From NCBI RefSeq assembly GCF_016757965.1, contig NZ_JAEKIW010000001.1, forward strand, positions 152,751 to 216,750: 64,000 nt of DNA. Direction: 5' to 3'. Numbering within the stretch: position 1 is the first letter of the stretch; each line of letters begins with the position of its first letter. Of this stretch, positions 57,964 through 64,000 are shown one piece after another. The notes under the pieces are model-generated. The model made no database searches. It was not told the DNA's origin and worked only from the letters and a program-made list of their open reading frames with translations. The position numbers and the translations under genes are program-made. Origin of the DNA: Archaeoglobus neptunius. Lineage in GTDB: Archaea; Halobacteriota; Archaeoglobi; Archaeoglobales; Archaeoglobaceae.

Positions 57964-59391
57964 ATGGCCGAAAATGGTAAGTACGAATATATAATAATCG
58001 GATGCGAGGCAGCAGGGGTGGGGCTTGTAAGAGAACTCACCGCTGCAGGAAAAAGCGTGCTCGCAGTCGACACGTCCAAGGAGAAGATCGAATTGCTGGA
58101 GGATGAGGGATTTGATGCAATTATAGCCGATCCAGTAGATGTTTCGCTCTACAAATCGCTTGACTTCGAAAAACTATCCGCAATTCTTATCACGGGGAGT
58201 GACGACAGTAGAAATCTTGAGATCGTGAGAGCAATAAGAAAGATTTCAAAAGAAGCTTACATCATTGTTCGCGCCGGATCACAAAAGCTCAAAGACGAAT
58301 TTGAGGATGCCGGAGCAAATCTGATAATTCTCGTTTCTGACGCAATAAAGCTGACGTTCCTTGAAAAGATCAAGAAAATGGAAACTTACAAGAGGCTGGA
58401 AAAACTCAAGAGAATTCTGGAATCGCTGAAGGGTAAAAAGCTGGGCATATTCACTCACGATAACCCCGACCCTGACTCCATGTCTTCCGCTTACGCTCTG
58501 CGGGAGATTGCAAAGCATTTCGAAGTTAATGCAGACATCCTTTATTACGGTGAAATACTCCATCAGAAAAACAGGGCCATGGTAAACATACTGGAGATCC
58601 CGATGACCAGAGCGGATGAAATTGATCTGAACGAATATGATGCCTTTGCAATCGTTGACAGCTCAGGACCGGGAGTGAACAACTCGATACCGCCACATCT
58701 TGACATTGCAATTGTTATAGATCACCATCCGGCAGAGAAGGTGGTTGCCGAGTTCATAGACCTCAGGGACGATGTGGGATCAACCGCTACGATTATGACT
58801 GAGTACATTAAAGAGCTTAAAATCGTTCCAAGCAAAATCCTTGCAACAGCTCTGTTTTTTGGAATAAAAAGTGAAACCGACGAGTTCAAGAGGAACACCA
58901 GAACTGCTGATTTTCTCGCATCTGCCTTTCTGTATCCCTTTGTTGATCACGAACTGATCGAAAAGATCGAAGGACCCGCAATATCAACCGAAACCCTGGA
59001 CATTCTGGGTACTGCGATCAAAAACCGGCAGGTTTACTCCAGCTTCCTGTTGAGTTTTGCCGGATTCATAAACGACAGGGATGCGCTCCCTCAGGCTGCA
59101 GACTTTTTGCTGAGGCTTGAAGGGATCTCGACAGTGGTTGTATTCGGTGTTGTGAAAGATACAGTGTACATCTCTGCCAGAAATAAGGATGTGAGGCTCC
59201 ATATGGGTGAGGTGCTCAGAAGGGCGTTTGGAGATGTCGGCAGCGCTGGAGGTCATGCACATGCAGCAGGAGCACAGATACCACTCGGCATTTTTGGAGA
59301 AACAAGCGAGAAGGAGTTGCTTGCAAAACTCATTACCGGGGCAATAAAGAAGAGGTTGCTTGGTGCCATCGGCATCGAGGTTCAGAGCTAA
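57964..59391 (+). CDS. RCK_N (TrkA-N)-DHH-DHHA1 phosphodiesterase
   Basis: The 475-residue protein joins an N-terminal RCK/TrkA nucleotide-binding domain (YIIIGCEAAGVGLVREL then VLAVDTSKEKIELL, about 9-130) to a DHH-DHHA1 phosphodiesterase. The motifs are FTHDNPDPDSMSSAYALR near 160, AIVDSSGPG near 230, VIDHHPAEK near 252, VGSTATIM near 270 and GGHAHAAGAQIP near 427. DHH-DHHA1 enzymes include NrnA and c-di-AMP phosphodiesterases, and RCK domains bind nucleotides, so a cyclic-dinucleotide or short-oligonucleotide hydrolase is likely. ATG 57964 is preferred to the ATG at 57889, because the TATA-like box at about 57934-57940 would then give a leaderless transcript. Confidence 0.83.
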   Translation: MAENGKYEYIIIGCEAAGVGLVRELTAAGKSVLAVDTSKEKIELLEDEGFDAIIADPVDVSLYKSLDFEKLSAILITGSDDSRNLEIVRAIRKISKEAYIIVRAGSQKLKDEFEDAGANLIILVSDAIKLTFLEKIKKMETYKRLEKLKRILESLKGKKLGIFTHDNPDPDSMSSAYALREIAKHFEVNADILYYGEILHQKNRAMVNILEIPMTRADEIDLNEYDAFAIVDSSGPGVNNSIPPHLDIAIVIDHHPAEKVVAEFIDLRDDVGSTATIMTEYIKELKIVPSKILATALFFGIKSETDEFKRNTRTADFLASAFLYPFVDHELIEKIEGPAISTETLDILGTAIKNRQVYSSFLLSFAGFINDRDALPQAADFLLRLEGISTVVVFGVVKDTVYISARNKDVRLHMGEVLRRAFGDVGSAGGHAHAAGAQIPLGIFGETSEKELLAKLITGAIKKRLLGAIGIEVQS

Positions 59392-59423
59392 ATTTTTAAA
59401 TGCAATGCTCCAGACTGCGAGCA

Positions 59424-60029
59424 ATGAAGCTGAACATAGTCATAGTTGGTGTTGGAGGGCAGGGTGCTCTGACCACTTCTGGAATTATCGCCAGAGCTGC
59501 TGCAAGAGCGGGGTTAAACGTTGTCACTGCCGAAACTCACGGAATGGCCCAGAGAGGAGGGAGTGTAGAGGTCCATGTAAGAATTGGTGATGTGATGGCC
59601 CCCCTCATCCCGGATGGCGGGGCGGATGTTTTGATAGCCCTCGAACCGTCAGAAGCTCTGCGCTATTCCAGATTTTTGAACAGCAAAACACTCGTTATCC
59701 TCAACACAAGGAAAATAATTCCTCCCTCTGTAACCTCTGGGACTGGCAGTTATCCAGAACTCGATGAAATCATAGGGGAGCTGAGAAAGATAACACCAAG
59801 AGTGATAGCCGTGGACGCATCCGAAATTGCGGAGAAGGCCGGGAACGTTCTGGCAACAAATGTGGTTGTTGTGGGAATGCTGCTTGGACTGTTCAACATG
59901 CCATTTGAATTGGAACATGTTGAGGAGGTTATAAAAGAGGTTATGAGCGACAGGATCGTGGATCTGAACCTGAATGCATTAAAAATGGGATATGAATCGG
60001 CTAAATCAATCCGGCCCTCTGCAGTATAA
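59424..60029 (+). CDS. iorB: Indolepyruvate ferredoxin oxidoreductase beta subunit
   Basis: IorB is the small subunit of the enzyme that oxidatively decarboxylates aryl pyruvates from aromatic amino acids to aryl-acetyl-CoA, reducing ferredoxin. The 201-residue protein has IVIVGVGGQGALTTSGII (4-21), ETHGMAQRGGSVEVHVRIG near 44 and NVLATNVVVVGMLLG near 144. The partner iorA is not adjacent, so it must lie elsewhere. ATG 59424 is about 26 bases after a TATA-like AATTTTTAAATG, with no Shine-Dalgarno. An earlier ATG at 59400 is less likely. The 3' end overlaps the coiled-coil gene by 29 bases on the other strand. Confidence 0.9.
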   Translation: MKLNIVIVGVGGQGALTTSGIIARAAARAGLNVVTAETHGMAQRGGSVEVHVRIGDVMAPLIPDGGADVLIALEPSEALRYSRFLNSKTLVILNTRKIIPPSVTSGTGSYPELDEIIGELRKITPRVIAVDASEIAEKAGNVLATNVVVVGMLLGLFNMPFELEHVEEVIKEVMSDRIVDLNLNALKMGYESAKSIRPSAV

Positions 60030-60861
60030 GTAAATCCTCTGTCTCTATTTTCTCTCCCCTCTTGAACATTTCGTAAATCTGCTTTGCCTTCCTTATAAGC
60101 TCCTCTTTCTCTCTCTGTTCCTTACTCTTAAACTGCTTTGACTTCAGAGCTTTGATAACCTTTTCAAGGTCCTTGATGTCCTTCCTCAATTTTATGGTCT
60201 CGTTGTGGCATCTGTCAGCCTCCTTCTTGCTTTCAACGAACTTTTCGTGCATTTCGTCTGCAAGCTTCCTTTTCTCATCGATTTCACTGAACATCTGGGA
60301 GAGCTGTTCATGGTACTTGTCCGCCTCTTCCGCATACGCCTTCAGCTCGTTAAGAAGCTCTTTTGCCTGGTCCTTCAGCTCCCTGATTCTAGATATGAGC
60401 TTCTTAAACTCCTCATGCTTCTCAAGCTGGTTTTTACGCTCTTCAAGCTCCTTTCTAAGCTTTGATATCCTCTCAACCAGAGCCCTTTCCTTTTCGATCG
60501 TGAGAACTGCGGTCTGCTGCTTGAATTCGAGCCTTCTTATTTCCTTCTCAATCTCTCCCAGAGGTCTCCCGCCCTTGTCTATGCTCTTTCGCAGCTTGTC
60601 AACTTCTTTATAGAGCTTGTCGATTTCCTTGAAAATTTCGTTTCTCTTGACTCTTATTTCCTTCACCTTCCTGTTGTACTCATCTCTTTTGGCCTTTACC
60701 GATTTGGTGGCCTCAAGCATTTCTCTGACGGTTTTGTTAAGCTCGTCCCTTTTCTTCGCATACTCTCTGGCCGCTGCATTAAGCTCGTCCCTCTTCCTTA
60801 TGTACTCCTGAAGCTCTTTTTCAAGCTGTTCCTTCCGTTCTTCCAACTTTTCCAACATCAT
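60001..60861 (-). CDS. Archaeal coiled-coil protein (COG1340 type)
   Basis: The 286-residue protein is almost wholly coiled coil, rich in Glu, Lys and Arg, with long heptad runs such as KRDELNKTVREMLEATKSVK and EIDKLYKEVDKLRKSIDKGG. The small C-terminal part contains KRGEKIETEDLLILQRAGLI. This matches the widely conserved archaeal coiled-coil family COG1340, which has no established function; ribosome- or chromosome-related scaffolding has been guessed. The start has two ATG codons in a row at 60861 and 60858 after GGGAG. Its last 29 bases overlap the end of iorB on the opposite strand. Confidence 0.78.
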   Translation of the reverse strand: MMLEKLEERKEQLEKELQEYIRKRDELNAAAREYAKKRDELNKTVREMLEATKSVKAKRDEYNRKVKEIRVKRNEIFKEIDKLYKEVDKLRKSIDKGGRPLGEIEKEIRRLEFKQQTAVLTIEKERALVERISKLRKELEERKNQLEKHEEFKKLISRIRELKDQAKELLNELKAYAEEADKYHEQLSQMFSEIDEKRKLADEMHEKFVESKKEADRCHNETIKLRKDIKDLEKVIKALKSKQFKSKEQREKEELIRKAKQIYEMFKRGEKIETEDLLILQRAGLI

Positions 60862-61091
60862 GCTCCCACAACAGCGTTCTTTTTGAAAAACTCTGAGGTC
60901 ACTTATTGGGGATGTTAAAGACTGGATTTAAATTTTTCTCTTGTACATTGCGAAACTCAGGGGACTTATGACAGAATCTGACAAACTTTAAAAAACTTTT
61001 GGGTACAAGGACGGGTTTTGCAAACTGCTGAACAATGTGATCAAGGGGAAATCACAAATAGAATGGGAGAAGTATCATTGTAGAAGATAAG
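60862..61091 (+). other. Intergenic region upstream of the P-type ATPase
   Basis: This interval of about 230 bases separates two divergent genes. A TATA-like ACTTTAAAAAACTTT occurs near 60986-61000 on the + strand and could serve the ATPase, giving a leader of about 70 bases. A TTTAAATTTTT stretch near 60929 could serve the minus-strand coiled-coil gene. I see no ORF of note, no repeat and no RNA-gene signature. Confidence 0.35.
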
Positions 61092-63809
61092 GTGAGGAGA
61101 TATCAGGTGTCAGATACGGAGTGGTACGCACAACCGGTAGAACGGGTTTTTGAAACTCTGAAATCGAGTGGTGACGGTCTTACCACCAGAGAGGCAGAGG
61201 TGAGGATAAAAAAGTACGGATACAACGAGCTGAAGTTCAAGAAGACCGGAGTTATCACCAGACTGCTTCTACAGTTTCATAACCCCCTGATATACGTTCT
61301 GCTTGTTGCCGCTTTTGTTACTGCTTACTTCCAAGAATATACGGATACAGCAGTCATTGTGGGTGTGGTTATCGCAAATACGATTATAGGGTTTATCCTT
61401 GAGGGAAAGGCCCAGTCATCCATAGAATCTCTGGGGATGATGATGCCTCACTACTGTACTGTGCTGAGGGATGGTAAAAAGATGTCGATACTGGCCAAAG
61501 AACTTGTTCCGGGCGACATCGTCCTGCTCAAGAGTGGCGATAAAGTTCCAGCGGATTTACGCTTGTTTTACGCAAAAAATCTGTTCATCGATGAGTCGGC
61601 ACTTACGGGAGAGTCCATACCTGTGGAGAAAAGTACTGAACCCATTCAAAAGCCGGATTTGCCCCCTGCAGATCAGCACTGCATGGCATTCAGCGGAACT
61701 TTCGTCACTCAGGGCTCCGGGAAGGGAATTGTGGTGGCAACCGGGGAGCAGACAGAACTGGGTAAAATTGCTAAAATTGTTATGGAAACAAGGGAAATAA
61801 GCACACCACTGATGAGGGAGATGGCGGAATTCACGAAGATTATAGTTATAACCACACTTGCAGTAGCTGCCCTCAACTTCGTGCTGGGTATCGCGTTCGG
61901 ATATGACTTCTTCTATTCCCTAATGGCTTCCGTAGCTTTGGCTGTAGCAGCCATACCCGAGGGATTGCCGGCTGTTTTAACCATAACCTTGGCCCTGGGC
62001 GTGACTGCTTTGGCACACAAAAATGCGCTCATAAAGAAGCTGCCCTCAGTGGAAACGTTGGGCTGTACCACGGTTATATGCACAGACAAGACCGGCACCC
62101 TTACAAAAAACCAGATGACAGTTGTGAAGATATACAGCGGTGGGAAGTACTACAGTGTAACCGGAGTTGGGTACGAGCCCGAGGGAGAGTTTATCCTGGA
62201 CAATACCAAAATTGATCCCTCGCAGGATGGGGATCTGATCGAAATACTGAGAGCGGGTATTCTGTGCAACGATGCGGGTCTGACTGTGGATGACGGAGAA
62301 TACAGGATCACAGGTGACCCGACAGAGGTGGCTTTGGTTGTCTCAGCAATGAAAGCTGGAATTGACAGGAATTATCCGAGAATTGACGAGATACCCTTTG
62401 ACTCGGAAAGACAGTACATGGCCACCCTGCACAAAGGCGATGGCAGGAATATCCTATATGTGAAGGGTACACCGGAGAGGATTCTTGAGATGTGCAAACA
62501 CCAGTTGATAAACGGTCGGGTTAAACCGGTAATGTATGAGGAGATGCTGAAGGTTGCACATGAGATGGCAAAGGATGCTCTCAGGGTGCTGGGTTTCGCA
62601 TATAAAATCGTTCCTGAGGAAAAGGGCAGACTTACCGTGGAAGATCTGGAAGATCTGACCTTTCTTGGATTTCAGGGAATGATAGACCCGCCGAGAGAGG
62701 AGGCAAGGGAGGCGGTTGAAAAGTGCAGGAGGGCCGGCATCAGGGTGGTGATGGTAACCGGCGACCACGCCCAAACAGCCAGAGCAATTGCAAAACATTT
62801 GGGAATTTGCGGTGAGGAAGATAGAGTTGTAACGGGTGAGGAGCTATCGAGAATGGACGATGAAGAATTGCAAGAGATCGTGGATGACGTACGTGTATAT
62901 GCAAGGGTCTCTCCGGAGCACAAGTTTCGCATAGTAAGACAGCTGCAGAAAAAGGGACATGTCGTTGCGGTAACAGGGGATGGCGTAAACGACGCACCAG
63001 CTTTAAAGGTGGCAGACATAGGGATAGCCATGGGTATAATGGGGACAGATGTGAGCAAGGATGCATCGGACATGATTCTGGCTGACGATAACTTTGCCAG
63101 CATAGTTGATGCTGTGGAGGAGGGCAGGCACATCTTTGAGAATATCCGCAAAATAATTCTTTACACCATCCCCACCAATGGTGGACAAGCGTTGATGATG
63201 CTGCTGGCGGTAATACTGGCACCGTTCATACCCCTGTTCACATTGCGCCTTCCTTTAGAACCAATACAGATTCTCTGGATAAATCTGGCCGATGCTGTAT
63301 TCCTCGCCCTGCCTCTTGCTATGGAACCCAGGGAAAAGGGACTGCTTGAAAAAGCCCCACGTGATCCCGGAGAACAGATAATAAACCGTCTATTTTTCAG
63401 AAAAGTCGGACTCGTTGCTGTGGTGATGGCAATCGCAGGATTTACCGTGTATTACTATTTCGGGGCAAAGGCCCTTTCGAATCCGGGTGATGAACTGCTG
63501 CTAACTCAGGCACAAACCGCAGCGTTTGCTGCCGTGATAGCCGTACACATCTTCTACCTCTTCACTGCTAGATCAATAACGGAGTCCGCTCTGACATTCA
63601 GTCCGTTCTCCAATAAATGGATACTGGCAGGTGTCGCAATAAGTGCAGCAACACTGCTCATGATAGTCTATGTTCCTTCACTGCAGATTCCCTTCAGAAC
63701 AACTGCTATACCACCGGAATGGTGGATACCTATAATCCTGCTTGCATCCTCCGGATTTATCGTAATTGAAGTGGAGAAATTCCTGATAAAGAGACTCGGA
63801 AAATCGTAA
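61092..63809 (+). CDS. P-type cation-transporting ATPase
   Basis: The 905-residue type II P-type ATPase has the actuator motif TGES (in DESALTGESIPVEK near 170), the M4 motif AAIPEGLPAVLT near 290, the phosphorylation site ICDKTGTLTKNQ type (CTDKTGTLTKNQM near 333), the hinge MVTGDHAQTARAI near 555 and GDGVNDAPALKVADIGIAMG near 633. Ten membrane helices are present. Helix 5 has YTIPTNGGQALMMLLA and helix 6 ILWINLADAVFLALPLAMEP, which differ from the Ca2+-ATPase pattern NLVTDG, so the transported ion (Ca2+, Na+, K+ or H+) is uncertain. The start is GTG 61092, without a clear Shine-Dalgarno. Confidence 0.9.
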   Translation: MRRYQVSDTEWYAQPVERVFETLKSSGDGLTTREAEVRIKKYGYNELKFKKTGVITRLLLQFHNPLIYVLLVAAFVTAYFQEYTDTAVIVGVVIANTIIGFILEGKAQSSIESLGMMMPHYCTVLRDGKKMSILAKELVPGDIVLLKSGDKVPADLRLFYAKNLFIDESALTGESIPVEKSTEPIQKPDLPPADQHCMAFSGTFVTQGSGKGIVVATGEQTELGKIAKIVMETREISTPLMREMAEFTKIIVITTLAVAALNFVLGIAFGYDFFYSLMASVALAVAAIPEGLPAVLTITLALGVTALAHKNALIKKLPSVETLGCTTVICTDKTGTLTKNQMTVVKIYSGGKYYSVTGVGYEPEGEFILDNTKIDPSQDGDLIEILRAGILCNDAGLTVDDGEYRITGDPTEVALVVSAMKAGIDRNYPRIDEIPFDSERQYMATLHKGDGRNILYVKGTPERILEMCKHQLINGRVKPVMYEEMLKVAHEMAKDALRVLGFAYKIVPEEKGRLTVEDLEDLTFLGFQGMIDPPREEAREAVEKCRRAGIRVVMVTGDHAQTARAIAKHLGICGEEDRVVTGEELSRMDDEELQEIVDDVRVYARVSPEHKFRIVRQLQKKGHVVAVTGDGVNDAPALKVADIGIAMGIMGTDVSKDASDMILADDNFASIVDAVEEGRHIFENIRKIILYTIPTNGGQALMMLLAVILAPFIPLFTLRLPLEPIQILWINLADAVFLALPLAMEPREKGLLEKAPRDPGEQIINRLFFRKVGLVAVVMAIAGFTVYYYFGAKALSNPGDELLLTQAQTAAFAAVIAVHIFYLFTARSITESALTFSPFSNKWILAGVAISAATLLMIVYVPSLQIPFRTTAIPPEWWIPIILLASSGFIVIEVEKFLIKRLGKS

Positions 63810-63862
63810 TCGATTAACAATGCAAGGCCCAGGACTCTGGTTAGAGAAAGATAAATAAAAAA

Positions 63863-64000
63863 TTAATTGGTGTACATCTGCCTCAGCACTTTCTTATCTA
63901 TCTTTCCAACACTGGTTTTGGGTATCTCGTCAACGATCTCAAATCTGTCTGGCACCGCCCATTTGGTTATCTTCCCCTCATCCACGAACTTCATCAAATG
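63863..64000 (-). CDS. Acyl-CoA synthetase (AMP-forming), C-terminal end
   Basis: Only the last 45 codons of this minus-strand gene are in the window; it continues past base 64000. The visible part contains WAVPDRFEIVDEIPKTSVGK with the catalytic A10-motif lysine, followed by IDKKVLRQMY and the stop. This is the C-terminal domain of the AMP-binding acyl-CoA or acetyl-CoA-type synthetase family, most like fatty-acid or medium-chain acyl-CoA ligases of Archaeoglobales. It converges on the P-type ATPase with a 53-base gap. Confidence 0.8.
   Translation of the reverse strand, partial: HLMKFVDEGKITKWAVPDRFEIVDEIPKTSVGKIDKKVLRQMYTN

Noticed and set aside
1..64000. CRISPR arrays, insertion sequences, inteins, att sites or replication origin
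   Set aside because: No regularly spaced repeats, transposase, integrase, intein splice motifs, Orc1/Cdc6 gene or origin-type repeats were seen in reading the window.

Overview
The window is chromosomal DNA from a hyperthermophilic euryarchaeon of the order Archaeoglobales. The evidence is an archaeal TATA-binding protein, a two-repeat tRNA-splicing endonuclease, Nob1, diphthine synthase, AglB oligosaccharyltransferase and archaeal SepF, together with an acetyl-CoA decarbonylase/synthase (CODH/ACS) operon and futalosine-pathway menaquinone genes. The order tbp, HAD phosphatase, cdhE-cdhD-cooC-cdhC, aglB, dphB matches what I recall of the Archaeoglobus fulgidus AF0373-AF0382 region. Base composition, judged by eye, is in the mid-forties percent GC, which would suit Geoglobus or an Archaeoglobus relative; I cannot name the species.

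Layout. 1-3.1 kb: end of an HdrD-like Fe-S subunit, a GAF/PAS sensor protein without an ATPase domain, and tRNA-Ile(GAT). 3.1-10.9 kb: birA, a DHH phosphoesterase overlapping a four-cluster ferredoxin and an aldehyde:ferredoxin oxidoreductase, an exported transglutaminase-like protein, a triple DUF22-type protein, an argD-type aminotransferase and a solitary 5S rRNA. 10.9-24.4 kb: tbp, HAD phosphatase, the fully overlapping cdhC-(28-codon ORF)-cooC-cdhD-cdhE operon, aglB, dphB, a 31-codon membrane peptide, a two-OB protein, a GIY-YIG protein and another exported transglutaminase-like protein. 24.4-29.6 kb: nob1, gfcR-like regulator, dolichol-phosphate-sugar-type glycosyltransferase, then mqnE-mqnA-mqnC and a DUF2284-type protein. 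29.6-34.4 kb (minus strand): ABC permease and ATPase, FAD-linked D-lactate/glycolate-type dehydrogenase, NAD(P)H/CoA-disulfide-type flavoprotein. 34.5-42.5 kb: TatD-like hydrolase, endA, NTPase, radical SAM protein, regulator, M20 peptidase, MBL hydrolase, FAH protein, sepF, zpr1, tatA. 42.5-49.1 kb: an apparent catabolic operon of MFS carrier, ThDP enzyme, epimerase, hydroxyacyl-CoA dehydrogenase, TauE-type exporter and iron alcohol dehydrogenase. 49.1-53.2 kb: an actin-like ATPase flanked by two ribbon-helix-helix-type proteins, an F420-type LLM protein and hisC. 53.2-57.8 kb (minus strand): four membrane or surface proteins, two ending in PIN-like tails. 57.9-64 kb: RCK-DHH phosphodiesterase, iorB, archaeal coiled-coil protein, P-type cation ATPase and the end of an acyl-CoA synthetase.

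How the genes fit together. The CODH/ACS genes, aldehyde oxidoreductase, orphan iorB, acyl-CoA synthetase, lactate-type dehydrogenase and menaquinone genes fit an anaerobe that oxidises organic acids or fixes CO2 through the reductive acetyl-CoA pathway and feeds a menaquinone chain. AglB and the glycosyltransferase serve N-glycosylation of surface proteins such as the sequon-rich 650-residue protein at 55.9-57.8 kb.

Genes are packed tightly. No interval without a gene exceeds 300 bases; the longest are about 250 bases upstream of cdhC and 230 upstream of the P-type ATPase. Six of the convergent gene pairs overlap at their 3' ends. Many genes have a TATA-like box about 25 bases before the start codon and no Shine-Dalgarno sequence, which suggests leaderless transcripts.

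The strongest leads are a 28-residue peptide gene inside the CODH/ACS operon that resembles the C-terminal tail of CdhC, a 107-bp perfectly identical tract shared by mqnE and mqnC, an 8-8-8 palindrome around the TATA box of the RCK-DHH gene, and the actin/ribbon-helix-helix locus.
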